From contig NZ_CP107954.1 of the NCBI RefSeq assembly GCF_036067295.1, forward strand, positions 2,542,001-2,606,000: a DNA stretch of 64,000 nucleotides, written 5' to 3'. Of the stretch, positions 41,935 through 50,547 are shown one piece after another. Position numbers and translations under genes: made by a program. The notes beneath the pieces were generated by a model, which saw only the letters and a list, made by a program, of their open reading frames with translations, did no database searches and was not told the DNA's origin. Within the stretch, counting starts at the first letter, position 1. The number at the start of each line of letters is the position of its first letter. The DNA comes from Kribbella sp. NBC_00382 (lineage in GTDB: Bacteria; Actinomycetota; Actinomycetes; Propionibacteriales; Kribbellaceae).

Positions 41935-42351
41935 TTGTCCTCTGCGACCTTGCCCGCCGACGTGAGCATTGTGGACGTCGTACTGCCGCACGAAGTGTCT
42001 GCGGTAGCAGATGCCCGCCGCCGTCTGGTCGGCTATCTGAAGCGGCACCGGGTGACGGAGCACGCCTGCGACGATGCGCAGCTGGTCCTCTCGGAGCTGC
42101 TCTCCAACGCGATCCGGTACGCGCCTCCGCTGCCGGGTGGTGAGGTGCGTGCCGCCTGGTGGATCGACAAGGCCGGAATCCATCTGGAGGTCGTCGACGG
42201 CCGCGGCGACACCGAGCCGCGGCGGGTCGTCGACGCTCACCCCGGAGCGGTCGGTGGCCGGGGCCTGGCGATCGTGGACATCCTGACGTCCGAGTGGGGT
42301 GTCCGGACCACGTCCGCCCGCCGGACCGTGTACGCCGTCGTCCCGCGCTGA
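41935..42351 (+). CDS. HATPase-fold ATP-binding protein (RsbW/SpoIIAB-like)
   Basis: A 138-residue single GHKL ATPase domain. The N box is LVLSELLSNAIRYAPP (about 49-64), and the G boxes are VVDGRGD and GAVGGRGLAIVDIL. Such proteins act as anti-sigma factor kinases or regulatory histidine-kinase-like switches in actinobacteria. I start at TTG 41935 because GAGGAG lies 7 nt upstream and no ATG or GTG fits. No sigma or anti-anti-sigma gene is adjacent, so the partner is unknown. Confidence 0.82.
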   Translation: MSSATLPADVSIVDVVLPHEVSAVADARRRLVGYLKRHRVTEHACDDAQLVLSELLSNAIRYAPPLPGGEVRAAWWIDKAGIHLEVVDGRGDTEPRRVVDAHPGAVGGRGLAIVDILTSEWGVRTTSARRTVYAVVPR

Positions 42352-42396
42352 CCGCGGGTTGGTGACCGCTGGCCCGATACTGCAAGACTGCGGGGT

Positions 42397-43371
42397 ATGG
42401 GAAAGAAGTCGCGCAACCGCGCCAACAACACCACGACCACGACCGTCACGCTGGACCCGGCCGACCTGGTCGACGTCGGCCCGCGCGAACCCTGCCCGTG
42501 TGGCTCCGGCAAGCGGTTCAAGCAGTGCCACGGCCGTGAGCAGGCGCAGGCGGCCGACACCTTCGTGGTCCGCCCGTTCGAGGGCCTGCCGTCCGAATGC
42601 GACCTGATCGCCTTCCGCGAGATCGTCCCCGCCGGTACTGCGGAGCTGACGCTGGCCGGCGAACACAAGGGCAAGACCGTCAACCTGGTCACCCTGCTGC
42701 CGATGGCGATGCCCGGGCTGGTCCGCGACGACGAGACGATCTGGATCGGCCTGCAGACGCACGCCTCGTCCGGTGACCCGAGCCGCGACGTCGCTCACGC
42801 GATCACGGCGGCGCTGGCGACCGAGCCGGGCAACCCGATCCAGCTGGGCGACCTGCTCAAGGACGGTCCGCGACTGCAGGACCTGATCGACACCTCCAAG
42901 CCGATCACCGTCAAGGTGCACGAGGGCTTCGACTACTGGGTCGGCGAGAACGTCGACGACCCGACCGGTGAGGTGGCGGCCGGGCTCGAGCGCGCCAACG
43001 CGGCGGCTGCTCCGACCGTACGGCTGGATTCGGTCGAAGCGGCGTACTGGACGCAGATCGGCGACCGCCGGTACCTGCGCTGGGTGCTGCCGCACGCGGA
43101 GGACACCGTGCTCGACGCGCTCGCCAGGCTCCACGCGGCCGGCTCGTCCGCGCTGACCGAGGGAAGCCGGCTGATCGGCTCCTTCCGCGCGCTCGGCGTA
43201 CTGGCGCCGGTGTGGGAGCTGCCGGCCGACGCCGAGGCCGCCGACCTGGAGAAGCCGGCTGCCGAGTTCGCCGTCGCGCTCGACAAGGCACTCGCCACCG
43301 AGGCCGCACTGACCACTGAAGAGCGGGCCGCCCGCGCTGGTCTGGCGAGCCGTCAGTTGACGATCCGTTAG
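42397..43371 (+). CDS. DUF5926-family protein with N-terminal SEC-C zinc motif
   Basis: A 324-residue cytoplasmic protein. A basic start (MGKKSRNRANN) is followed by the SEC-C zinc motif PCPCGSGKRFKQCHG (about 32-46), as found at the end of SecA. The remaining 270 residues match the actinobacterial DUF5926 layout (IAFREIVPAGTAELTL, HEGFDYWVGE). Function is unknown. AAGACT lies 7 nt before the ATG with no SD, so the transcript may be leaderless. A strong bidirectional terminator follows. Confidence 0.85.
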   Translation: MGKKSRNRANNTTTTTVTLDPADLVDVGPREPCPCGSGKRFKQCHGREQAQAADTFVVRPFEGLPSECDLIAFREIVPAGTAELTLAGEHKGKTVNLVTLLPMAMPGLVRDDETIWIGLQTHASSGDPSRDVAHAITAALATEPGNPIQLGDLLKDGPRLQDLIDTSKPITVKVHEGFDYWVGENVDDPTGEVAAGLERANAAAAPTVRLDSVEAAYWTQIGDRRYLRWVLPHAEDTVLDALARLHAAGSSALTEGSRLIGSFRALGVLAPVWELPADAEAADLEKPAAEFAVALDKALATEAALTTEERAARAGLASRQLTIR

Positions 43372-43380
43372 GACAGAACA

Positions 43381-43415
43381 AAAGGGCCCCGCACTCATCG
43401 AGTGCGGGGCCCTTT
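43381..43415. terminator. bidirectional 16-bp terminator
   Basis: A perfect 16-bp stem with a 3-nt loop (left arm AAAGGGCCCCGCACTC, right arm ending GGGCCCTTT). It carries A and T runs at its ends, so it can stop transcription from both the DUF5926 gene and the convergent arginine deiminase gene. Confidence 0.88.
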
Positions 43416-43601
43416 CACGTGGACGGCCCAAGTCCTGCTGACGGGGGAGCAACAGGGCCTGGGCCTAGGCATGAAGAGTACTCATAACCGGCCCGGTCGA
43501 CAACCCCCGATTTCACTCCGCGTGTCGTCACCTGTACTTGCGTTGTCAGGTACCTCTCCTGATGCGGCATCGCTGCCACATCCGGACCCGTACTGCGGGC
43601 G

Positions 43602-44804
43602 TCAGGCGACGGTCACGGGGTCCCGGAGTACCGGGCAGGACATGCAGCGAGGGCCGCCTCGGCCGGAGCCCAGCTCGGAGCCGGCGATGCGGATGACCTC
43701 GACGCCGGACTCCTCCAGCCGCTGGTTCGTCTCGACCGTCCGCTCGTAGGCGATGCAGACGCGCGGTGCGAGCGCGAGGGTGTTGTTGCCGTCGTCCCAC
43801 TGTTCGCGTTCGGCGGTGACCGGGTCCAGGCCGGTGTCGATCCGGCGCAGGGTGTCGATACCGAGCGCCTTGGCCGCGGCGACCAGGAACGGCTCGGACT
43901 CCGCGACATGCAACTCTTCGCCTTCGGCGGTGACCGCGAGAGCGCGCATCTCCTCGGCCATGTTCGGGTACATCAGCACGGCGTCGACATCGACCATCGT
44001 GCAGATGGTGTCGAGGTGCATCGTCGCCCGCTGCTGTGCGATCGGCACGGCGAGGACGGTGTGCGCCAAACCCTTTGCGAACACCCGTCGCGCGAGTCGC
44101 TCGACCCCCGCCGGCGTGGTCCGCTCACCGACGCCTACGGCCAGTACTCCGGGCCCGAGGGCGAGGATGTCGCCACCCTCGACGTGCTCCAGGCTGTGGT
44201 CGTACACCTTCTCCGCGCCGGCGAAGCGTGGGTGGTACGTGTAGATCAGCTCGGTCAGTTGCGACTCGCGCACGCGAGCCGGCATCGCCAGCGAGGTGAC
44301 GGCGACGTTGTCATGGATCCAGACGCTCGAATCGCGCGTGAACAGCAGGTTCGGCAGCGGGTCGATCAGGAAGTCCTCGTGGGCCAGCAGCGACGTGACG
44401 AGCCCACCCCCGGCCCGTACTTCGTCGTTGCGCACGCCGGCCATCAACGCCTCGGCCAGTTGCTCCGGGTCGAGTGCGGTCAGCCCTGCGTGCAGGTAGG
44501 TGCGCAGCGTGTCGCCGAGTCGCAGGTCCTCGGTCGCGCCGTTGACCGCCACCGCGCGGGCGGCCGGGTCGCTGAGTGCCTCGGCGAGCAGCTTGTGGAG
44601 GTACAGGACCTCGACGCCGCGGTCACGAAGTACCTGGGCGAACGCGTCGTGCTCGTCCTGCGCGCGGCCGACCCAAGGGAGTCCGTCGAAGAGCAGCTTG
44701 TCGTTGTTCCGCGGTGTCAGCCGGCGGAGCTCGTTGCCCGGCCGGTGCAGCATCACAGTTCGCAGCGGCCCGACCTCGCTGTCGACGCCATACGCCTCGG
44801 TCAT
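43602..44804 (-). CDS. arcA: arginine deiminase
   Basis: A 400-residue guanidino-modifying enzyme that hydrolyses L-arginine to citrulline and ammonia. Key blocks are [39 protein letters not shown] (catalytic His), [12 protein letters not shown] and the C-terminal [16 protein letters not shown], with the nucleophile cysteine in R-C-M. Length is normal. No ornithine carbamoyltransferase, carbamate kinase or antiporter gene is next to it, so it is not in a classic arc operon here. An ATTGTCCGACAAT dyad lies 85 nt upstream. Confidence 0.94.
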   Translation of the reverse strand: MTEAYGVDSEVGPLRTVMLHRPGNELRRLTPRNNDKLLFDGLPWVGRAQDEHDAFAQVLRDRGVEVLYLHKLLAEALSDPAARAVAVNGATEDLRLGDTLRTYLHAGLTALDPEQLAEALMAGVRNDEVRAGGGLVTSLLAHEDFLIDPLPNLLFTRDSSVWIHDNVAVTSLAMPARVRESQLTELIYTYHPRFAGAEKVYDHSLEHVEGGDILALGPGVLAVGVGERTTPAGVERLARRVFAKGLAHTVLAVPIAQQRATMHLDTICTMVDVDAVLMYPNMAEEMRALAVTAEGEELHVAESEPFLVAAAKALGIDTLRRIDTGLDPVTAEREQWDDGNNTLALAPRVCIAYERTVETNQRLEESGVEVIRIAGSELGSGRGGPRCMSCPVLRDPVTVA

Positions 44805-44888
44805 CTGCCTGCCCTCTCGTCCGGATCCCGTCCCCACCAAGCTACGGCAGCGCGCGGTTGAGCGTGCAGGCCGTTGTGATTCTGTCTG

Positions 44889-44901
44889 ATTGTCCGACAA
44901 T
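44889..44901. promoter_or_regulatory. candidate operator upstream of arginine deiminase
   Basis: ATTGTCCGACAAT is a perfect odd palindrome (6-bp arms) in an A/T-richer patch, 85 nt before the arcA start and 120 nt before the divergent GT2 start. Confidence 0.35.
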
Positions 44902-45006
44902 TTCTGCGGATTTCCAACTTGAGCAGCCGGCCGCCGGGGATCGGTCGAAAGGACGAGATATCCACAGGGCGCGGGGACGGAGGCGGGGGATCGGCTGCCG
45001 AACAAC

Positions 45007-45012
45007 TAGGCT
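45007..45012 (+). promoter_or_regulatory. leaderless-type -10 element, GT2 gene
   Basis: TAGGCT lies 8 nt before the GTG at 45021. An almost identical string, TAGGCTGCGGTGC, precedes the DUF4446 gene at 50013. Confidence 0.5.
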
Positions 45013-45020
45013 GCGGTGCT

Positions 45021-45821
45021 GTGTCCGGTACTGATCTGCCTCCCGTCGAGCCAGCCCGGGGATCCGTCGCGTGCGTGATCCCGGCCAAGGACGAGGTCGA
45101 GCGGATCGGCGCGACGATCGACGCGGTCCGCAAGATCGCCGGCGTCGACCTGGTCGTGGTCGTGGACGACGGCTCCACCGACGGCACCGCGGAGGCTGCT
45201 GAGCGCGCCGGGGCGACCGTAGTACGGCACCCGCGCAACCGCGGCAAAGCCGCCGCGATGGAGACGGGCGCAGCTGCCGTCGCCAAGCTGGACGCTGGTG
45301 CTGGTGCTGGTGCTGGTGCTGGTGCTGGTGCTGGTGCTGCGCAGCCGCGCCACCTGCTGTTCCTCGACGCAGACCTCGCCGACTCCGCGACCGGTGCCGA
45401 GCCGTTGATCGAGCCGGTACTGGCCGGACGCGCCGACATGACGATCGGCACCCTGCCCGCCCAGCTCCGTCCCGACGGCAGCAAGCCCGGCGGCCACGGC
45501 TTCGTAGTACGCCTGGCCCGCTCCGGTATCGAGCAAGCCACCGGTTGGGCCCCTGAGCAGCCGCTCTCCGGCCAGCGCTGCCTGACCCGGGTCGCCCTCG
45601 AAGCAGCCCTTCCGCTGGCCCCGGGCTTCGGCGTGGAAGCAGCCCTGAGCATCGACCTCGGCCGCAAGGGCTTCCGCATCCTCGAGATCCCCATCGACGT
45701 CCGCCATCGAGCCAGCGGCACTGACCTCCGCGGCCAGCTACACCGCGCCCGCCAATACCTCCACCTCCGCCGGGCCCTCTCCGCACGCAACGCCCTACCC
45801 TCCCGCGGACCCAGCAAATGA
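45021..45821 (+). CDS. family 2 glycosyltransferase with a variable Ala-Gly tract
   Basis: A 266-residue GT-A glycosyltransferase. VACVIPAKDEVERIG is the first strand and loop, VVVDDGSTDGTAEAA the nucleotide-binding DDGS, and LLFLDADLAD the metal-binding D-x-D-like motif. An inserted (Ala-Gly)7 run near residues 92-106 is encoded by a hexanucleotide repeat. The start GTG 45021 is supported by the -10 element; a TTG further up is possible. It overlaps a mannosyltransferase-like gene (ATGA), so it may make or move a lipid-linked sugar. Confidence 0.85.
   Translation: MSGTDLPPVEPARGSVACVIPAKDEVERIGATIDAVRKIAGVDLVVVVDDGSTDGTAEAAERAGATVVRHPRNRGKAAAMETGAAAVAKLDAGAGAGAGAGAGAGAAQPRHLLFLDADLADSATGAEPLIEPVLAGRADMTIGTLPAQLRPDGSKPGGHGFVVRLARSGIEQATGWAPEQPLSGQRCLTRVALEAALPLAPGFGVEAALSIDLGRKGFRILEIPIDVRHRASGTDLRGQLHRARQYLHLRRALSARNALPSRGPSK
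45294..45338 (+). repeat. GCTGGT hexanucleotide tandem repeat inside the GT2 gene
   Basis: Seven exact copies of GCTGGT plus a partial unit encode alternating Ala and Gly. Gain or loss of units keeps the frame, so the tract could vary in length between strains without breaking the gene. Confidence 0.9.
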
Positions 45822-47434
45822 CCACCGACAAAGACGCCACCCCGCCCCCCACCAGCGAGGCGCCCGCCCACCTTCCGCCCGCCGGCGAGGCCGTAGCTCA
45901 TTCATCGGGCGCCGATCGCGACGGTCGCCGGGCGGTTGGTTTGTATCTGGCGTCGACGGTTCTGATTGTTGCTGCGGGGTTGCTCGGGCCTTCGGTGGTT
46001 GTGCTGACGTTGACGAATCGGCACGCGTGGTTGCCGTCGTACTGGTTCACCACGAAGCCGAACGACTGGCTCGTGACGCTGATGATCTACGTCGCGATCC
46101 TGCTCGGCGGCTACGGAGTTTTCCTTGCCGCGCGAGCGATCAAGAACGGCTGGGCCCCCCGCGTCAGCCGATTAGTTGCCCTAGGCATCGGTACGACGGC
46201 GGCCGTCACGCTGGTACCTCCGATGGCCTCCGGCGACGTGCTGATCTACGCGGCGTACGGGCGGATCATGTCGCTCGGCGGCAATCCGTACACGACAGCG
46301 CCCGCCGACACCATCCGCCTCGGCTACGACCCGGTGATCGCCGCGACCGAGCGCCCATGGCAGGGCGCGAAGAGCGTCTACGGCCCGATCGCGACCTGGG
46401 TGCAGTGGTTCTCGTCCTGGGTAGGCGGCGACTCGATGCAGCTCACCGTCTGGATGCTGCAGCTGTCCGTCGCGATCAGCCTGATCGTCTCCGGCCTGCT
46501 CCTCATGAAGCTGGTCGGCCCGAGCCTGCCCGCCAAGCGGCGCGTCGCAATGCTCGCCCTCGGCAACCCGCTGCTGCTCTGGACCGTACTGGCCGGCGCG
46601 CACAACGACGCGATCGCCGTGATGTTCGCGGTCATCGCGCTGGTGCTCTTCCGCCGACACATCTTCTGGGCCGGCATCATGCTCGGCATCGCGGGCTGTA
46701 CGAAGCTGTCGATCGGCCTGGTCGGCGTCGCCATGCTCTGGTCGCTGCGCTCCGACCGCCGCAAGGTGATCATGTTCTGCATCGGCGGCGCGGTCTCGAT
46801 GGCCGGCCTGTACGCCGTCGTCGGCCTCCAAGCATTGCAGCAGGCCCGGTCGAACAGCTCGTTCATCTCGACCGGTACGCCGCACAAGGTGCTGCTCAGC
46901 TTCTTCACCCTGTTCCTGCCGAACGGCCTGGTCCGGACGGTGCTCGCGATCGCCGCCTGGGCCGGCCTGATCGTGCTGGGGATCCTGCTCTCCCAGGTCT
47001 TCCCGAAGTCGCTCGTCCCACGCACGCATCCGGACGACCACACCCCCGAGGCGATCCGCTACACCGCGATCTACGGCATCGCCTGGATCGTCACGGCGAT
47101 GTACTCCCTGCCCTGGTACGACGTGATCGCGTGGGTCGCACTGGCCGCGGTCGCCGCATCCAAGGTCGACAAGTGGATGGTCATCCGCACCACGATGATC
47201 GCGATCGCCTACGTCCCCGGCCGCGATCCGAACGCACGCCAGGTCGCACCCTTCCTGTCCGACTCGCTCGAGTGGTTCAGCACCCGTCTCCGTGACACCG
47301 TCTGCCCCGCGATCGAGCTCGCCGTCCTGATCGGCCTGATCGTCTGGGCCCGCCGAGGCGGCGCCCAGTGGTGGCCGTACGACTGGCCCAAGCGCAAGGC
47401 AAAGCCAGAGCCTCAGAAGGTCTCCACGCCCTAG
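45818..47434 (+). CDS. polyprenol-phosphate-mannose-dependent mannosyltransferase-like membrane protein
   Basis: A 538-residue GT-C-type membrane enzyme with about 13 helices. After a Pro-rich cytoplasmic head (1-35), the first outer loop holds PPMASGDVLIYAAYGRIMSLGGNPYTTAP, where the acidic G-D-V-L-x-Y motif is typical of MptB-like alpha-1,6-mannosyltransferases. Later, GNPLLLWTVLAGAHNDAIAVMF is a conserved helix pair. It would use a lipid-linked mannose made by a GT2 like its neighbour and add it to a cell-envelope glycan. The two genes overlap. Confidence 0.82.
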   Translation: MTTDKDATPPPTSEAPAHLPPAGEAVAHSSGADRDGRRAVGLYLASTVLIVAAGLLGPSVVVLTLTNRHAWLPSYWFTTKPNDWLVTLMIYVAILLGGYGVFLAARAIKNGWAPRVSRLVALGIGTTAAVTLVPPMASGDVLIYAAYGRIMSLGGNPYTTAPADTIRLGYDPVIAATERPWQGAKSVYGPIATWVQWFSSWVGGDSMQLTVWMLQLSVAISLIVSGLLLMKLVGPSLPAKRRVAMLALGNPLLLWTVLAGAHNDAIAVMFAVIALVLFRRHIFWAGIMLGIAGCTKLSIGLVGVAMLWSLRSDRRKVIMFCIGGAVSMAGLYAVVGLQALQQARSNSSFISTGTPHKVLLSFFTLFLPNGLVRTVLAIAAWAGLIVLGILLSQVFPKSLVPRTHPDDHTPEAIRYTAIYGIAWIVTAMYSLPWYDVIAWVALAAVAASKVDKWMVIRTTMIAIAYVPGRDPNARQVAPFLSDSLEWFSTRLRDTVCPAIELAVLIGLIVWARRGGAQWWPYDWPKRKAKPEPQKVSTP

Positions 47435-47454
47435 GGCAGGACGACCGCGTGCCC

Positions 47455-47460
47455 TAGTCT
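47455..47460 (+). promoter_or_regulatory. leaderless-type -10 element, cupin gene
   Basis: TAGTCT lies 6 nt before the GTG at 47467, with no SD between. Confidence 0.5.
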
Positions 47461-47466
47461 CACCCG

Positions 47467-47817
47467 GTGCAGAAGATTTCAGGGGCGGGCGAGTTCCAGC
47501 ATGCGCTGCCGAGCCATTACGCCGATCAGTTGGTGACCGAGTCGTTGTCGGTGGGGACGTACTCGATCCCGGTCGGCGGGGTCGATGACCAGCAGCCGCA
47601 CCGGGAGGACGAGATCTACGTCGTCACCACCGGCCGGGCAACCCTGGTCACCCCGTCGCGGACCGAGTTGATCGGCCCCGGCGATGTGCTCTTCGTCCCC
47701 GGCGAAGAGCCTCACCGCTTCGTCGACGTCACCGAAGACCTCGCCCTGTTGGTCTTCTTCGCCCCGGCTTACACCGGCCGCCACCCGGACCTCGTCCACC
47801 CGGACGACGCTTCCTAA
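47467..47817 (+). CDS. cupin-2 domain protein
   Basis: A 116-residue single cupin. The two motifs are QQPHREDEIYVVTTGRATL (metal ligands His, Glu) and GDVLFVPGEEPHRFVDV (His). It is small and soluble and could be a metal-dependent isomerase/dioxygenase-like or sensory protein. The start is GTG with a leaderless -10. It is convergent with larC, with an 18-nt gap. Confidence 0.83.
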   Translation: MQKISGAGEFQHALPSHYADQLVTESLSVGTYSIPVGGVDDQQPHREDEIYVVTTGRATLVTPSRTELIGPGDVLFVPGEEPHRFVDVTEDLALLVFFAPAYTGRHPDLVHPDDAS

Positions 47818-47835
47818 GACGGCGGCCGCGGGGCG

Positions 47836-49170
47836 TCAGCTCCAGAGTTCGTGGCCGGCGGCGATGGCCTTGGCGAGGATGGACTTGATCGGCTTCTTCA
47901 GGACCGAGGCGGCCGCGGCGACGTCGTCGTACTCGGGCTGCACGTTGACCACCTGACCGCCGTACCGGGCGATCTTGACGTGGATGCGCTGGCCCTCGAC
48001 CTCGACGCTGGCGAACTCGCGGTCGGCCGCGTGCTTACGGACCTGCGACTCGCGCAGCCCGATCGCCGACGTCTCCGACAGGATCACCGAGCGGACTTCC
48101 TCGGCGTTCGCGCCGCCGACCAGAACCGACAGGGTGTGCGCCGGCCGGCCCTTCTTCATCAGGATCGGGGTCAGCCACGCGTCCGCCGCGCCGGCCTCCA
48201 TCAGCCGCGCGAGCACCTGCGGCCAGATCCGCGGGTCGAGGTCGTCGACGTTGGTCTCGTAGACGAGCTCGGTGGCCGGCCGCTCGAGCCCGTCACCGAC
48301 GATCACCCGCACAATGTTCGGCACCTCGACCGGGTCGCGCCCGCCCGCGCCGATCCCGGTCTGCTGAATCCGCATCGGCGGCAACGGCCCGAACTCGTCC
48401 GCCAGCGACGCAAGCAGAGCCGCGCCGGTCGGCGTAGTCATCTCGTACGGCGCTGTGCCACCGACAACGGGAGCATCCGCCTCAGCCAAAAGCGCGAGCA
48501 CCGCAGGCCCCGGCACCGGAATCCCCCCATGCTGCCCCCGAACCTGCCGCCCACCCCCCAACGCGATGGTCGATACCACGATCCGATCCAGTTCCAACGC
48601 AACCGAAGCAGCAGCAACCCCAACAATGTCGGCAATCGCATCAAGCGCGCCCACCTCATGAAAATGCACCTCATCCGGCTCCACCCCATGAGCCGCCCCC
48701 TCAGCCCGAGCCAACCGAGCAAAGGTATCCAACGCCCGCTCCCGCACAGCGTCAGCCAACCCAGCCCCCTCAATCAACCGCCGAACCTCAGCCCAAGTCC
48801 GCGTATGCCCGCCAACCTCAGCGTGGCCATGCCCGTGCCCGGCAAGGTCATCCGCATGGCCATGGCCGTGCCCATGGCCAGCACTGGCCGGGTCACCAGC
48901 CTGCCCGGCCTCAACCTGATCCGAAGCGCCGGCGTTAGCCGGCGCCAGGTCCGGGAAGTTCTCTGGGTGGAGCTCTCCGCTGACTCGGACAGATGCCTTT
49001 GTTGCTGCGATCTGGTGTCTCGACGTTCGTTCGACCGTTACCGAGAGGGACGGGTCTACAGCGGCGACAGCCGCGTTGACGACCTCCAGGTCGGCCCCGG
49101 CGGACAGGAAAGCGCCCAGGAGCATGTCGCCGGAGGCGCCGGCTGCGCAGTCGATCCAGGCGATTCTCAC
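47836..49170 (-). CDS. larC: nickel-pincer cofactor nickel insertase LarC
   Basis: A 444-residue LarC that inserts nickel into the pyridinium bis-thiocarboxylate precursor using CTP. The N-terminal block RIAWIDCAAGASGDMLLGAFL and HFHEVGALDAIADIVG are diagnostic, and NVDDLDPRIWPQVLARLMEAGAADAWLTPI marks the second half. Both halves are one continuous frame, unlike the frameshifted larC of lactobacilli. A histidine tract (GHGHGHGH, then GHGHGH) near 98-118 probably stores nickel. The start GTG overlaps the larB stop. The middle has G/T-rich coding. Confidence 0.92.
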   Translation of the reverse strand: MRIAWIDCAAGASGDMLLGAFLSAGADLEVVNAAVAAVDPSLSVTVERTSRHQIAATKASVRVSGELHPENFPDLAPANAGASDQVEAGQAGDPASAGHGHGHGHADDLAGHGHGHAEVGGHTRTWAEVRRLIEGAGLADAVRERALDTFARLARAEGAAHGVEPDEVHFHEVGALDAIADIVGVAAASVALELDRIVVSTIALGGGRQVRGQHGGIPVPGPAVLALLAEADAPVVGGTAPYEMTTPTGAALLASLADEFGPLPPMRIQQTGIGAGGRDPVEVPNIVRVIVGDGLERPATELVYETNVDDLDPRIWPQVLARLMEAGAADAWLTPILMKKGRPAHTLSVLVGGANAEEVRSVILSETSAIGLRESQVRKHAADREFASVEVEGQRIHVKIARYGGQVVNVQPEYDDVAAAASVLKKPIKSILAKAIAAGHELWS

Positions 49171-49895
49171 TGCGACTTCACCTCAGTGGGTGCAGCACGT
49201 CGCGCGACCCGAGCAGCGAAGACGCCAGCCCCGAAGCCGTTATCGATGTTCACCACGGTCACCCCAGGCGCACACGAGTTGAGCATGCCCAGCAGGGCAG
49301 CCACCCCACCGAACGAAGCGCCATACCCAACAGATGTCGGTACTGCGACCAGCGGCACTCCAACCAGCCCGCCCACAACGCTAGGCAGCGCGCCCTCCAT
49401 CCCGGCCACCACGATGAGGCAGTCGGCAGCGTCCAACCGCTCGCGAGCGCTCATGATTCGATGCAAGCCGGCCACCCCGACATCGGTGATCAGGTCCACA
49501 TTCGCCCCGAACACCCCGACAGTCGTCGCAGCCTCGGCTGCCACCGGCGCATCCGAAGTACCGGCAGCTACTACCGCCACCGTCCCCCGCAGTACGGGTG
49601 CAGCGCCCAGGACCGCAGTACGGCCTACTGGGTCGACGACTGCTGATGGCAGGGCGGAGGTGACCGCCTCCTGCGCCTCAACGCTCAGGCGGGTCGCCAG
49701 GACGGCATGGCCGGGGTGGGTCTCGTGCAGGGTGCGCAGGAGCTCTACAACCTGCTCGGGCGTCTTCCCCGCTCCGTAGACCACCTCGGCGTCGCCCGTA
49801 CGCTCCAAGCGGTCAGTGTCGAGGCGTGCGTAACCGAGGTCATGCACTCCGGGCAGCGGGCCGGGGTTGTTGCTGGGGTCAGGCAAATGAGTCAC
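49167..49895 (-). CDS. larB: nickel-pincer cofactor biosynthesis carboxylase LarB
   Basis: A 242-residue LarB, which carboxylates and hydrolyses nicotinic acid adenine dinucleotide as the first step of the cofactor. EVVYGAGKTPEQVVELLRTL is the family block in the N-terminal part, and the AIR-carboxylase-like half has VVAAGTSDAPVAAEAATT and VVAGMEGALPSVVGGL. It starts at GTG 49895 with TAGATT 6 nt upstream. The sulfur-transferase gene larE and a larA-like user gene are not in this window. Confidence 0.92.
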   Translation of the reverse strand: MTHLPDPSNNPGPLPGVHDLGYARLDTDRLERTGDAEVVYGAGKTPEQVVELLRTLHETHPGHAVLATRLSVEAQEAVTSALPSAVVDPVGRTAVLGAAPVLRGTVAVVAAGTSDAPVAAEAATTVGVFGANVDLITDVGVAGLHRIMSARERLDAADCLIVVAGMEGALPSVVGGLVGVPLVAVPTSVGYGASFGGVAALLGMLNSCAPGVTVVNIDNGFGAGVFAARVARRAAPTEVKSQ

Positions 49896-49901
49896 CCCGC
49901 G

Positions 49902-49907
49902 AATCTA
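49902..49907 (-). promoter_or_regulatory. leaderless-type -10 element, larB
   Basis: TAGATT on the minus strand lies 6 nt before the GTG at 49895. Confidence 0.5.
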
Positions 49908-50012
49908 CGTGGCGATCCACGGTTCCCCCGATTCGGTCCCCGACGGAGCCCCGCGCTGCCCCGGCAAGGCCCAGTAGTGCGACGCAGCGCAGCCGCTTGA
50001 CCACGCAGCCAT

Positions 50013-50018
50013 TAGGCT
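50013..50018 (+). promoter_or_regulatory. leaderless-type -10 element, DUF4446 gene
   Basis: TAGGCT lies 7 nt before the GTG at 50026. Confidence 0.5.
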
Positions 50019-50025
50019 GCGGTGC

Positions 50026-50541
50026 GTGTCTTCGACGTTAGCCGCTGGTTTCGGTATCGCCGCTCTGTTCGTGGCGGTGCTCGCCCTCGTGTTCGCCATT
50101 CAGGCGCTGAGGGCGCAGTCCGGCACGCCCAAGGCCGCCGCCAAGCTGCCCGCCACGCCCCAACCGCAGCCCCAGACCGAGCCGCAGCCCGCTCAGCCCG
50201 AGGCCAAGCCGGGCACGGTCAAGTCGGAGCTCCGCAGGCTGAGCAAGGAGCTGGAGGACGCCCGCAGCGAGCTCCGCGAGACGCTGCAGCACCTCGCGGT
50301 CGTCCGCTACGACGCGTACGGCGACATGGGCGGCCGGCTCTCCTGGTCGATGGCGCTGCTCGACGACAAGGGCGACGGCGTCGTCCTCACCTCGATCAAC
50401 AGCCGCAACGACGCCCGCTCGTACGCCAAAGAGGTCAAGTCCTTCGAAAGCGACGCCAAACTGTCGCCGGAGGAAGAAGAAGCCCTCGAAACCCTCCGCA
50501 AAGAAGCCGCCCAACCCCGCGACACCCCAGCACCCCAGTGA
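50026..50541 (+). CDS. DUF4446 membrane-anchored protein
   Basis: A 171-residue protein with one N-terminal helix (AAGFGIAALFVAVLALVFAI). A Pro/Gln-rich linker (40-65) follows, then a coiled coil (SELRRLSKELEDARSELRETLQH). The DUF4446 core is AVVRYDAYGDMGGRLSWSMALLDDKGDGVVLTSINSR (about 92-128), with later family residues YAKEV and LSPEEEEAL. Function is unknown; the family occurs in firmicutes and actinobacteria. Three hairpins follow the stop. Confidence 0.87.
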   Translation: MSSTLAAGFGIAALFVAVLALVFAIQALRAQSGTPKAAAKLPATPQPQPQTEPQPAQPEAKPGTVKSELRRLSKELEDARSELRETLQHLAVVRYDAYGDMGGRLSWSMALLDDKGDGVVLTSINSRNDARSYAKEVKSFESDAKLSPEEEEALETLRKEAAQPRDTPAPQ

Positions 50542-50547
50542 CCCACC

